A program made the position numbers and the translations under genes. Positions 1 to 9,500 of a DNA stretch of 64,000 bases are shown here, in pieces (the stretch's first letter is position 1; each line of letters opens with the position of its first letter). Under the pieces are notes generated by a model that was given only the letters and a program-made list of their open reading frames with translations, did not search any database and was not told where the DNA came from. The DNA is from Sulfurimonas sp. HSL3-7 (GTDB lineage: Bacteria > Campylobacterota > Campylobacteria > Campylobacterales > Sulfurimonadaceae). The stretch lies in contig NZ_CP147919.1 of NCBI RefSeq assembly GCF_039645985.1, positions 1,178,001 to 1,242,000 on the forward strand. The letters are read 5' to 3'.

Positions 1-1464
1 CTTGTCGACAAAGAGCTGCTGACCAATGAGCAGTTTGCCGACAGCAACTACTACCTAGGCTTTTTATTTACATTGATCTCTCTGGCGAGTTCTCTTTACC
101 TGCTCTCTTCCGATCTGTTGGCAGGGGGGCTGCTGACACGCCTGATCGGTCAGTTCGGTATTTCGATCTCGACAACGATTGTGGGCCTTTCCATGCGTAT
201 CTATCTTTTGAGCTTCAGTCCCAACATCAGCTCAAACATCGAGAGTTTCAACCTCATGATCATGGAGAAACTGCAGCTGCTTAATGACCATATCGGCCAC
301 AGTATCGATCAGACAAAGACCTTTTCGCGGGTTATTGACGAAAAGCTGGAGATCTTTACGGACCAGACGCTTAAGTCGGTAGAGCGTTACAATCAGCGCC
401 TTGTTGAAAGTCTGGAACAGACAAGCATAAACAATATTTTCACCAAGATCTATGATGACATGGACAAGATTCATCAGCAAGAAGAGAGCAGGGTGAGTGA
501 GATCTATGAGAATATCACGGCCTTGCATAAAAGTTATGAAGAGCAGAATCTTGCCTCTGCCCAATCTTTCCAAAAGACGATGAAAGAGAGCGAGAAGTGG
601 ATCGAAGAGTTCAACTCCACCATGGGCTCTTCGGCGGGAAGCATCGCCAACTCCAATGCGGAGATGCGTAAAGTCATCAGCTCTTTCAACGAGTTTGTAC
701 GCGATCTTCCGATGTTGTTTCGTCAGGTCAATGACATGTTCGCCGAAAGTTCGAAGACTCTCACCGATGACCTCTCAGAGAAAAACAGAGCGTTGATAGA
801 AGCCTATGCTCAGCAGAAAGACAGGCAGAACAAGATCCTGATCGAACGTCTTTTAGGGGAAAATCAAAAAGTGATCGACAGCTTTATCGCCAACGGCGTC
901 AACAGTAACCAAGAGATATTGGAAAAGCTCAACAGCTTTAACAGGCAGATGATGGAAAGCTTTGTGCAAAACAGAGAAGCGGGCAACGAGAAGATCATTA
1001 ACGATATCACCGTCTTAAACAATAAAGTCATCCAGTCCATCGGTTCTAAAACAGAACGTCTTCATAACCAGGTCGTTGACGCTATTATGACCTCGAGCAC
1101 AAAAGTCCTCGGCAACTTTATCAGCTCACAGGCACAGAAGAATGAAACGATGATCGATGGAATAGTCGAGGAGAACAGACGAATGCTTGACGCATTGAGC
1201 GAAAAACTTCTGCTCCAGCAGGCGGCTATTAAAGATAATGTGCTTTCGCAAAGTCCAAAAGAGGAAACGCCGGCAGTGAATATAAAGCTGGTCGAAACGA
1301 TGCTTCAGGAGAACAGGCGGATGCTTGAAGCTTTGAACAACAAGTTTATGGTGCAAGAGGAGACGGATAAAGAGAAAGTGCTTTTTCGAAGACAAAGAGA
1401 AGAGACACCTGCTGTGAACGAGAAGATGCGTTCCCATGGGAACGTCAAGCTACCCAAACAGTAA
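1..1464 (+). CDS. MotA/ExbB/ZorA-like channel subunit with long coiled-coil tail (5' end cut by window)
   Basis: The frame is open from base 1, so the N terminus lies outside the window; the TTG at 73 is internal. The first 70 visible residues hold two hydrophobic stretches. The second (about residues 50-70, with GISISTTIVGLSMRIYLL) resembles the last-helix motif of MotA/TolQ/ExbB proton-channel subunits. Then come about 400 residues of predicted coiled coil, rich in E, K, N, Q and S, with a repeated ENRRMLEALN-type element (two copies, about residues 375-450). A short membrane channel plus a very long cytoplasmic tail is the architecture of ZorA of the Zorya anti-phage system. The next gene, 15 bp downstream, has the matching MotB/ExbD-like layout. 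Membrane location and pairing are inferred; the function is not known. A stand-alone motor or transporter is equally possible, because no Zorya effector is visible here. Confidence 0.6.
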   Translation, partial: LVDKELLTNEQFADSNYYLGFLFTLISLASSLYLLSSDLLAGGLLTRLIGQFGISISTTIVGLSMRIYLLSFSPNISSNIESFNLMIMEKLQLLNDHIGHSIDQTKTFSRVIDEKLEIFTDQTLKSVERYNQRLVESLEQTSINNIFTKIYDDMDKIHQQEESRVSEIYENITALHKSYEEQNLASAQSFQKTMKESEKWIEEFNSTMGSSAGSIANSNAEMRKVISSFNEFVRDLPMLFRQVNDMFAESSKTLTDDLSEKNRALIEAYAQQKDRQNKILIERLLGENQKVIDSFIANGVNSNQEILEKLNSFNRQMMESFVQNREAGNEKIINDITVLNNKVIQSIGSKTERLHNQVVDAIMTSSTKVLGNFISSQAQKNETMIDGIVEENRRMLDALSEKLLLQQAAIKDNVLSQSPKEETPAVNIKLVETMLQENRRMLEALNNKFMVQEETDKEKVLFRRQREETPAVNEKMRSHGNVKLPKQ

Positions 1465-1479
1465 GCGGATATCATTTCC

Positions 1480-2526
1480 ATGAAATACAGCGGCAATAAC
1501 AACGGCGATTTCTTATTCGGTATCACCCTTACCGAGCTGATATTGATGCTCTTTTTCATTCTTCTCCTCAGTTCGGCGTTTATCTCTGTTGAAAAATCGA
1601 GTGAGATCATACAGCTCCATAAAGAGAAGGAACGTATTGCCGAAGAGAACCGGCATCTTCAGATAAAGAACCGTATGAACCAAAAGCTTTCAGAAGAGAT
1701 GGTCAACAGCGCCCTGCGTTTCAAACTCAAAGATTATGAAGAGAAAGATCTGAAAAAAGAGGTTAAATCGATCTTTAAAGAGTTGAGTAACCAGACTGTT
1801 CTGATCGCTGAAAACAAAGCGCTGAAAGCCGAGATAGAGCGTTATGAAAACAGCGCAGAACTCATCGAGGTCAATGCGGATATCAATGCGGAGATAGCCA
1901 GAAAAGCGGCACTGCTGCAGGAGCTGAAAGAGCTGAACTCCACAAAAGAGCTGCACACGCTTGTCTCCGATCTGGACATTGCGCAGAAAAAGAACCTGGA
2001 GTTTGAAACGGCGCTTGCAGCAGCCGTTGAAAAAGAGAAGGAACTTCTGAAAGAAAATGCATTTTTGGAAAAATCACTCAAAGAGCACTTCTCTATGACC
2101 AAAGAGCAGCTGGCATATGAACAGGATATACTGAAAGGGCAGATCGTCTATCTTACCCGTAAGCTCAATATGGGCGGCGGCAATGAACTGCCGCCGTGCT
2201 GGGCCAATAAAAAAAGCGGGAAAGCGGAATATATCTTTTCTGTCACCATCGGTGAAGAGAGCATCAAAGTTGCGCCGAAATGGCCAAAATACCGTGAGAA
2301 AGAGCTGAAAAAATACAAAGGGCTGAACAAACTCTTTGGCCGCGATATGAGTGTTGACGAATTTCTAAAGATCACCCGTCCGATCTACAGCGATGCGGAT
2401 AAAAAAGAGTGCAAGCACTACCTTTACCTTTATGATGATGCGATCACAAAAGACGGTTACAAGATGAAACGCCTGCGTCTCGAAAACCACTTCTATAAAT
2501 ATGAGGATGGATCAAAACTGTATTGA
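1480..2526 (+). CDS. Single-span coiled-coil membrane protein, putative partner of the upstream channel subunit
   Basis: A 348-residue protein with a short cytoplasmic N terminus and one membrane span at about residues 13-35. It has acidic residues D10 just before the span and E19 inside it. A coiled coil follows at about 38-225, then a compact C-terminal domain (about 240-348) rich in aromatic and charged residues (for example PKWPKYREKELKKYKG). One N-terminal span with an acidic residue is typical of MotB/ExbD/ZorB-type partners of MotA-like channels. I do not see an OmpA-type peptidoglycan-binding motif, so it is not a standard MotB or ZorB. It starts 15 bp after the upstream gene and is almost certainly co-transcribed. 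The C-terminal domain is unrecognised; this is a candidate for structure prediction. Confidence 0.6.
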   Translation: MKYSGNNNGDFLFGITLTELILMLFFILLLSSAFISVEKSSEIIQLHKEKERIAEENRHLQIKNRMNQKLSEEMVNSALRFKLKDYEEKDLKKEVKSIFKELSNQTVLIAENKALKAEIERYENSAELIEVNADINAEIARKAALLQELKELNSTKELHTLVSDLDIAQKKNLEFETALAAAVEKEKELLKENAFLEKSLKEHFSMTKEQLAYEQDILKGQIVYLTRKLNMGGGNELPPCWANKKSGKAEYIFSVTIGEESIKVAPKWPKYREKELKKYKGLNKLFGRDMSVDEFLKITRPIYSDADKKECKHYLYLYDDAITKDGYKMKRLRLENHFYKYEDGSKLY

Positions 2527-2533
2527 GCTGTTT

Positions 2534-3025
2534 TTAATAAACAGACCGAATATACGCCAGGGCCTCTTTTGCATCATCGGCAATAACCACATCGAGCATC
2601 ATCAGGTTGTGCGACAGACCGAAATCTTCGATACTCATGCCGTCTCTGCAGACGGTGGCATCGGCTGCAAGCTTTTGCGCGTCGCGAACGCGCTCTATCA
2701 TGGGGCGGCGATCCGCAGCGTAACCGTAGACCTTTTTGCCAAGTGCGGCACCGTAACCGACCTCATACACGGTGCCAGAGTCGGGTTCGATCCCGCGAAA
2801 GGGATTGAGGTTCGCCAGCACGATGTCGCAGGATGCAAGCAGGGCGATGTTGGCCTCTCTGATCGCTTTGGCGATGTTGGATGGTGTGCCATCGAACACC
2901 ACTGTATTATCGAGAGGAAAGCAGCCTTCAAAACCGTATTGTCGGCAGAGCTCTTTTAAAGCAGCCCCTCTTTCGATCGCATTGTGTTCAAAGACATCTG
3001 GCCCGGCAAGGTAGATCTTCAGCAT
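2534..3025 (-). CDS. Nucleoside 2-deoxyribosyltransferase family protein
   Basis: A 163-residue protein beginning MLKIYLAGPDVF, the typical N-terminal strand and substrate loop of nucleoside 2-deoxyribosyltransferases. It also has DIVLANLNPFRG and the family motif EPDSGTVYEVGYGAALGKKVYGY, in which the Glu of the YEVGYG segment is the expected nucleophile. Enzymes of this family cleave or exchange the base of 2'-deoxynucleosides in salvage, or act on nucleotides as hydrolases. The start at 3025 is preferred over the ATG at 3034, because the GAGGA element lies 8 nt before it and directly abuts the upstream ATG. It is convergent with the preceding gene, with 7 bp between stop codons. Family confidence is high; the exact substrate is unknown. 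Confidence 0.85.
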   Translation of the reverse strand: MLKIYLAGPDVFEHNAIERGAALKELCRQYGFEGCFPLDNTVVFDGTPSNIAKAIREANIALLASCDIVLANLNPFRGIEPDSGTVYEVGYGAALGKKVYGYAADRRPMIERVRDAQKLAADATVCRDGMSIEDFGLSHNLMMLDVVIADDAKEALAYIRSVY

Positions 3026-3128
3026 CAATTTCATCCTCGGATTTTTTTAATTATAACGTAGACGGGAAGCTTTGGCGGGAATTCCGCTGTTTCACGCTCC
3101 CGACAGTGAAATAACGAGAAGAATTGTA

Positions 3129-3134
3129 TATAAT
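3129..3134 (+). promoter_or_regulatory. -10 promoter element for the gtrA cassette
   Basis: TGTATATAATTC contains a TATAAT box about 30 bp before the AGGA ribosome-binding site at 3154-3157. No clear -35 box is seen, as is common in this phylum. Confidence 0.5.
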
Positions 3135-3202
3135 TCAGGTAATAAACGTAGTTAGGATCTCCCATAGTAAGAAAAATCGTTAAATTCGGCTCAGTCGGTG
3201 CC

Positions 3203-3562
3203 TTGGGTACACTGACAAATATCACTGTATTCAGTGCCTTGACCTTTTTGAATGTCCATTACAATATCTCTTCCATTGCCGCTTTTCTGGTGGCGGTGAC
3301 ACAGAATTATCAGCTCAACAAAAAATGGACATTCCGCGATCACAAGACAAGGACAAGAAAGAAATTTCCCAAATATTTGGCTTTGAATTTCTTAAGCTTT
3401 TTGCTGAACCTGCTGGTGCTTAACATCGTGGTCCTGAATTTCGGCGAAGAGAAGTTGATACAGATCGCCGGGCAGATTGCCGGTATCGCCGTCGCGATGG
3501 GTTTTAATTTTTTAGGAAGCTATCTGATTATTTTTGCACACCATAAGGAGGAAGAGATATGA
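3203..3562 (+). CDS. GtrA family membrane protein
   Basis: A small four-helix membrane protein of the GtrA family, which moves undecaprenyl- or polyprenyl-phosphate-linked sugars across the cytoplasmic membrane or helps the partner glycosyltransferase. Visible landmarks are the N-terminal GTLTNITVF helix, QNYQLNKKWTF after helix 2, and the C-terminal AMGFNFLGSYLIIF. The coordinates use the TTG at 3203, the only standard start codon available. Conserved family sequence (RKIVKFGSVGA) continues upstream in frame to 3164, where an ATA codon sits 6 nt after AGGA. The protein is therefore probably 13 residues longer than this start allows. The stop overlaps the next gene by 4 bp. Confidence 0.85.
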   Translation: MGTLTNITVFSALTFLNVHYNISSIAAFLVAVTQNYQLNKKWTFRDHKTRTRKKFPKYLALNFLSFLLNLLVLNIVVLNFGEEKLIQIAGQIAGIAVAMGFNFLGSYLIIFAHHKEEEI

Positions 3563-4290
3563 GTCGAGGCATTGTTGTTATCCCAACCTATAACGAGATC
3601 GATAATATAGAAGTAATCTTAAAAAAGGTCTTTGATCTTCAACTGGAGCTGGATATCCTGATCGTGGATGACAACTCACCCGATAAGACCTACGCCAAAG
3701 TACAGGAACTTATCGATACCAAACTCTACGGCGAAAAACTCCATCTCATTATCAGACAAAAGAAAGAGGGGCTGGGCAAAGCCTATATTGAGGGTTTCAA
3801 GTGGTGTCTGGCCAGAGAGTACGCTTTTGTGATCGAAATGGATGCGGACCTTTCTCATGACCCGAAATACCTCCCCGCGTTTATTGAGAAGATTAAAGAG
3901 TACGACCTGGTGATCGGCAGCCGTTACGTCAAGGGCGGCGGTGTTGTCAACTGGTCGCTGCTGCGAAAATTCATCAGTTTCGGCGGCAGTACCTATGCCC
4001 GTACGATCCTCGGCATTTCCATTAAAGATGTCACAGGCGGCTTCAAATGCTTCCGACGCGAAGTCCTGGAAGCCATTGACCTCGACAACATCATGAGTGC
4101 CGGATACGCTTTTCAGATTGAGATGAACTACAGGACAATCCTTAAAGGGTTCAAAGTCAAAGAGGTACCGATTGTTTTTGAAGACAGGGTCGCAGGCAAG
4201 TCTAAGATGTCCAAAAAGATATTTATAGAAGCGCTCCTGAACGTAGTGACGCTGCGCCTGCATAAACAAGATATCCTTGAGGGTAAATGA
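3559..4290 (+). CDS. Polyprenyl-phosphate glycosyltransferase (dolichol-phosphate mannosyltransferase-like, GT2)
   Basis: A 243-residue GT2 enzyme of the DPM1/GtrB type. It has the N-terminal VIPTYNEIDNIE strand, the nucleotide-binding LIVDDNSPDKT, and the metal-binding EMDADLSHDP segment near residue 93. GSRYVKGGGVVNW and DVTGGFKCFRREVL follow, both diagnostic of polyprenol-phosphate sugar transferases. It would transfer a hexose from a nucleotide sugar to a lipid phosphate on the cytoplasmic face. It lies between gtrA (4-bp overlap) and a GT39 enzyme (4-bp overlap), so the three should work in sequence: charge the lipid, flip it, then transfer the sugar at the outer face. There are no C-terminal membrane helices, so it is the short soluble form. 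Confidence 0.9.
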   Translation: MSRGIVVIPTYNEIDNIEVILKKVFDLQLELDILIVDDNSPDKTYAKVQELIDTKLYGEKLHLIIRQKKEGLGKAYIEGFKWCLAREYAFVIEMDADLSHDPKYLPAFIEKIKEYDLVIGSRYVKGGGVVNWSLLRKFISFGGSTYARTILGISIKDVTGGFKCFRREVLEAIDLDNIMSAGYAFQIEMNYRTILKGFKVKEVPIVFEDRVAGKSKMSKKIFIEALLNVVTLRLHKQDILEGK

Positions 4291-5705
4291 TGGGCTATAG
4301 AGAAAAAATCGTCCTCTTCTTCTACACGCTCTTTAACGCGATAGCCAACCAGTTCATAAACTTTTACTCCGATGAGACCTACTACTGGCTCTGGTCCAAA
4401 AAACTGGGGTTATCTTACTTTGACCATCCGCCGATGGTCGCCTACTTTATAAAGATGACCACGCTTTTTAGCGATGAAGCGATGTTCGTACGTCTCTCTG
4501 CTGCCCTTCTGGTCTCGGCAACGGCCTATTTTCTCTATATGCTGGCGAAAAAGATCTTTGACGAGAAAGCGGCGGTCTATACCTTCTATATCTTTTTAAG
4601 CTCCATACTGGTGCTGGCGGCATCGACGGTGATCGCGCCGGACACGCCTTTGATGTTCTTTTGGGCATTGACGCTCTACAGCGCCTATATCTATCTTGAA
4701 GAGGACAATAAAAAATACGCACTGCTGACGGGTCTCTCGGCCGGCGCACTGCTGCTGTCAAAATATACCGGGATCTTGCCGCTCTTTACTATTTTTGTCT
4801 ATATACTGCTTTACAAAAGAGCTGTTTTTAAAGACAAGTATTTTTACGGGGCCATAGCCTTGGCGGTGATCGTCTTTTCGCCGGTGCTCTACTGGAACTA
4901 TCTGCATGAGTTTATCTCTTTCACTTTTCAGCTGCATCACGGTGTGGCCGAGGAAAAAGTGTTTCATCCCAAAGCGTTTTTCACGTTTGTCGGGCTGCAG
5001 TTCGCTCTTTTTCATCCGCTCTATCTTCTGCCGCTGCTCTACTTTATTCTCCGGGACAAAGAGCGTTTTAGCCGGCAAAAAGTCTATCTGCTTCTGCCGT
5101 TTTTGTTTGTACTGCTGTTTTTCAGCTATAACGCCGCATTCAAAGAGGCCAATGCGCAGTGGGCGGCCGGCGCCTATCTGAGCGCTGCTGTTTTATTGGG
5201 GCACTATCTTGCCAAATACAACTATCGAAAGCTTTTGATCGCAGGGGTCTCTTTCAGTACGTTTCTGCTGATCATACTCAAAACGCCGATCGGAGACTAT
5301 ATACCGCCGATAGAGAGACTCCATCTGCGTCTGGGTCATATTGACAAGTTCAAGGAGGAGATCGAAGCGATGCACCTCGATCTCGACCGGTATGACTACC
5401 TCCTTATCGATGATTACCACGGCTCCGAAGTGGCTTACTTCTTTAGACGCTACAACAATGTACTGGTGCTTAATACTGCACGTTTTTCACAGTTTAACAT
5501 CTGGCGTCATGACGATCAGGGGATTGCCATGGAGTCCCCTTTGTCTTCGATTCCGAAACTGGGACGCTGTCTCTATATCGGTAGAAGCAAGCGACATGTA
5601 GATGAGATCGGAAAACTGTTCGGTAACCAGAAACAGCTTGCATACGAAGCGAAACGTGTCGGCTTATGGGATCTCAAATATTATTTTGTCGAGTATGTGA
5701 ATTAG
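4287..5705 (+). CDS. GT39 / ArnT-like membrane glycosyltransferase
   Basis: A 472-residue polytopic membrane protein of the ArnT/PMT_2 superfamily. The first periplasmic loop has the expected acidic motif (SDETYYWLW, near residue 30) and YFDHPPMVAYF, both found in lipid-phosphate-sugar dependent transferases. About ten further hydrophobic helices follow, then a soluble C-terminal domain of about 120 residues. It probably takes the sugar from the lipid carrier made by the upstream GT2 enzyme and adds it to a periplasmic acceptor such as lipid A, glycan or protein. The acceptor is not predictable. It overlaps the preceding stop (ATGATG start), which indicates translational coupling. Confidence 0.88.
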   Translation: MMGYREKIVLFFYTLFNAIANQFINFYSDETYYWLWSKKLGLSYFDHPPMVAYFIKMTTLFSDEAMFVRLSAALLVSATAYFLYMLAKKIFDEKAAVYTFYIFLSSILVLAASTVIAPDTPLMFFWALTLYSAYIYLEEDNKKYALLTGLSAGALLLSKYTGILPLFTIFVYILLYKRAVFKDKYFYGAIALAVIVFSPVLYWNYLHEFISFTFQLHHGVAEEKVFHPKAFFTFVGLQFALFHPLYLLPLLYFILRDKERFSRQKVYLLLPFLFVLLFFSYNAAFKEANAQWAAGAYLSAAVLLGHYLAKYNYRKLLIAGVSFSTFLLIILKTPIGDYIPPIERLHLRLGHIDKFKEEIEAMHLDLDRYDYLLIDDYHGSEVAYFFRRYNNVLVLNTARFSQFNIWRHDDQGIAMESPLSSIPKLGRCLYIGRSKRHVDEIGKLFGNQKQLAYEAKRVGLWDLKYYFVEYVN

Positions 5706-5751
5706 AGCGTAGTCGAGAACCCTACCGTACCTTCACCGTTCGGATCACACT

Positions 5752-6369
5752 CTAAAGACCTTCAAGTAGAACCAGCCACAGCCTTTCCACCTCTTTATCA
5801 CTTAAAAAGAGGCTGGAGTGATTTTCAAACAACTCCATCAACCCCTTTTGGTCAATACTGAGCGTATGGGCGCAGTTGGGATGTGCGGGCAGGTAGGAAC
5901 GGATCAGCGAGACCTCTTTGGTGATGGGTGCATCACAGAAAAAACAGTTTAACTCGCTGTGCAGACGACCTTCATGTTCAAGAAGCCGAACATAGGACTC
6001 GACGGCAACACGTTTCGGGTTCTGTTTTCCCCAGGACGAGGCCGCTTGATCCAAGAGCTCAAAATAGAATGACCCGGTATCTTCCGACTCGCGCAGATGG
6101 GGGTAGAAAAGGGCGGTGAACTGCTGCCATGTACGCAGCTGATGGTGATCGGTAAGCCATGGATAACCGATGTGGAGCACATCGCGCAGTTGGCCGATAT
6201 TGGATTTTACATTGGTGATGATCTCAAAATCGATTTTAAAACCGAGGTTGATCACGCCGTGACGCGCTCCATAGAAACGATAAAGCGTATCTAAGCGATT
6301 CTGAGATAGAATAGTAACAACAAGATCTTCGTCTCGTGCGCGATTGAGACTGATGATAAAGCCCTGCAT
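5752..6369 (-). CDS. recO: Recombination protein RecO (short epsilonproteobacterial form)
   Basis: A 205-residue protein with an N-terminal OB-fold-like segment (MQGFIISLNRARDEDLVVTIL), a basic central part and a zinc-like Cys/His set (CFFCDAPI, then HPNCAH) near residues 145-170. This matches the short RecO of Campylobacterota. RecO helps load RecA on SSB-coated single-stranded DNA in the RecFOR pathway. It is transcribed against the GT39 gene and divergently from gltB. The length is shorter than the roughly 240 residues of E. coli RecO but normal for this phylum. Confidence 0.8.
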   Translation of the reverse strand: MQGFIISLNRARDEDLVVTILSQNRLDTLYRFYGARHGVINLGFKIDFEIITNVKSNIGQLRDVLHIGYPWLTDHHQLRTWQQFTALFYPHLRESEDTGSFYFELLDQAASSWGKQNPKRVAVESYVRLLEHEGRLHSELNCFFCDAPITKEVSLIRSYLPAHPNCAHTLSIDQKGLMELFENHSSLFLSDKEVERLWLVLLEGL

Positions 6370-6449
6370 CTCTGTTTCTTACCTACACGTTTTAATTTTT
6401 TTTCTTTTGCAATTATAACTCTTAAATAGAAGTTTAACCTGACAGCCAG

Positions 6450-6455
6450 TATAAT
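6450..6455 (+). promoter_or_regulatory. Candidate -10 element for gltB
   Basis: TATAAT in the AT-rich gap between recO and gltB, about 97 bp before the gltB start. A second AT-rich TATAAA lies closer to the gene, so the true start site is uncertain. Confidence 0.35.
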
Positions 6456-6551
6456 ATTAGCAAATGTACGATTTCTAAATATGTTAAATAAGCTTTAAAA
6501 ATGCTTAAAGTTTAGAGATTTCAACGAAATTTTATATAAAAGGTATCTTAT

Positions 6552-9500
6552 ATGATGGAACATCACGATTTATTGCGATCATTTAAAGATAATTGCGGTT
6601 TCGGGCTTGTAGCTAACATCAAAAACCGCGCTTCACACGAAACGCTCGAAAATGCGATCACAGCACTTGAACGTATGATGCACCGCGGTGCGGTTGCTGC
6701 GGACGGCAAGACAGGCGACGGTAGCGGTCTGCTGCTGTCCATGCCGACAGAGTTTATGCGCCACGTCTCCAAAGAGGCGGGTGTCGAACTGCCGGATCAA
6801 TTTGCTGTCGCGACTGTTTTTACAAAAGACAAAAAACATTTGGAGACGCTGGAGGAAGTTTGTAACAACAACGACCTTAAAATAGTATACCGTCGTGATG
6901 TTCCGGTAGATACAAATGCACTGGGTGATCAGGCCCTTGCCTCACTGCCAAATATTGTACAGGTCTTTGTCACCGCTAATTCGATCATGGCGAATCAGCG
7001 TTTTGACGCGCTGCTTTACCTTTCGCGTAAAGAGACTGAACATAAACTGGTCTCTGTGAGAGATTTCTATATCGCTTCGATGTCATCACGTGTCATATCT
7101 TACAAAGGGCTCGTGATGCCGACGCACATCAAAGAGTTCTATAAAGATCTTCAGGACGAGCGTTTCAAGATCTCTTTTTCTCTTTTTCACCAGCGTTTTT
7201 CTACCAATACGCTACCTGAGTGGCGTTTGGCGCAGCCTTTCCGTGCTGTTGCGCATAACGGTGAGATCAACTCGGTCGAAGCCAACCGTTTCAACGTCGA
7301 GGTGAAATCGGAGTCGATCAAGAGTGAAGTCTTTACAGAGGAAGAGATCGCACGTATTCTACCTATCCTTCAGCCGGGTTCATCAGACAGTGCTTCGGGT
7401 GACAACTTCTTTGAGTTCCTGATCGTCAACGGTATGGATTTCTTCAAGGCCGCACGTGCGGTCATCCCCGCTCCATGGCAGAATGCACCGCACATGGACC
7501 CGGAACTCCGTGCTTTCTACGAGTACCAGTCAACAGTCTTTGAAGCCTGGGACGGTCCGGCTGCATTCTCATTGACAGACGGCCGCTATATCGGTTGTGT
7601 TCTGGACCGTAACGGTCTTCGTCCGTCAAAATACATTATCACACATGATGATAATCTTCTGATCGCTTCCGAGTACGGTGTTGTTGACATTCCCGATGAT
7701 CAGATCAAAGAGCGCGGACGACTGCAGTCAGGCCAGATGATCGGACTTGACCTCAAGTTTGGAAAAGTGCTTAAAGACGATGAGATCAATAACTACCTAA
7801 AATCATCCAACCCGTATATGGAGTGGTTGAATGAGCACATGGTCTATCTTCAGGAGCATGTCGATGACCAGTATACGACAAACTGCAGTATTGAAGAGAG
7901 TGAACTGATCAATCGTCAGCGCTACTTCAATGTCACGCAGGAGGTCGTCGAGCAGGTTCTTGAGCCGATGATTACGGACGGCAAGGAAGCAGTTGGCTCT
8001 ATGGGTGACGATACGCCGCTTGCAGCGTTCAGTACAAAACAGCGCTCGTTCTCCGACTATTTCAAACAGAAGTTCGCACAGGTAACCAACCCGCCGATCG
8101 ACCCGATCCGTGAAAAAGTGGTGATGAGTCTTAACACCGGTTTCGGCGAGACACACAACATCCTGAATGAGATCCCGTCACATGCACACCGTCTGAAAGC
8201 GATATCTCCGATCATCACCTATGAGAAGCTTGAAGTGCTTAAATCGTTCGGTGACAGCAACTCGCCGCGTTATCAGGACTTTTACAAAAACAAGACCTTC
8301 TCGGTAGCCTATAAGAATGATCTGAAAGCCGCGATAGAAGCGCTTGTAGCAGAAGTTGTTACGGCGGTCAAAGAAGAGGGCGTCCGTATTGTCGTCCTGA
8401 GTGACAGCGAACTCTCAAAAGAGAAACGCACGATTCCGATGCTGTTGGCAGTGGGACGTCTGAGCCGTGAACTTCTTGACGCAAAAGTGCGTCACCTTGT
8501 CTCGATCATCGCTGACACCAGCGAGGTGATGGATTCGCACAGTGCCGCGACACTTTTGGCCTATGGGGCAAGCGCTGTTTTCCCAAGACTGCTCTTCGCT
8601 TCGGTCATTCACCGTGTTAATCAGAAGAACAACTTTGATATCAGCTGCGCCGAAGCGCAGAAGAATGCCCACTCTGCGATCAATGCCGGACTTTTGAAAA
8701 TTATGTCGAAGATGGGTATCTCGACGATCGCTTCGTATCGTAACTCCGGTCTTTTTGATGTTATGGGGCTTAGCCGGGAGATCGTTGATGACTGTTTCGG
8801 TGATTCACACTGTCTTATTCCGGGTCTGGGGTACGAAGATATCGATGCCCGTATGAAAAGCGTTCACGATGAGGCATTTGAGGAGAAAGGGTTCAGTACG
8901 ATATTCCCTCTCAAAATCGGCGGGTTCTACAAGTTCTACAACGGTCAGGAGTATCATGACTTCGGTCCGGACACCATTCATGCGATCCATGCGATCAGCA
9001 AATCGGGTGATCCGAAAGATTACGCCAAGCTGCGCAATATCATCAACAGCCGTGGTCTGCGTTTTATCCGTGACTTCCTGGAGTTCAAGTCCGACCGCAA
9101 ACCGATCGATATCTCCGAAGTCGAGCCGAAAGAGGCGATCTTCAAACGTTTCGCATCAGCAGCGATGAGCCTCGGTTCTATCTCGCCTGAGGCGCACGAA
9201 GCGATCGCCGTGGCGATGAACACCATCGGCGCCCAGTCAAACTCGGGTGAGGGTGGCGAGGACGTCGCACGTTACAACACCAACCGGGTTTCGAAGATCA
9301 AGCAGGTCGCTTCGGGTCGTTTCGGGGTAACACCTGCCTACCTGCGTTCAGCCGAAGAGATCCAGATCAAGGTCGCCCAGGGTGCCAAGCCGGGTGAAGG
9401 CGGGCAGCTTCCGGGCGATAAGGTCACCGGTCTGATCGCACGTCTGCGCCATACGGTTCCGGGTGTGACTTTGATCTCGCCGCCGCCGCACCATGATATC

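Noticed and set aside
1-2526. A full Zorya defence system
   Set aside because: Only channel-like genes are seen. No ZorC, ZorD or ZorE-type protein is adjacent on the right; the left side is cut off.
2783-2810. A tRNA T-loop-like GGTTCGATCCC match
   Set aside because: It lies inside the deoxyribosyltransferase gene and no cloverleaf can be built around it; no tRNA was found elsewhere.
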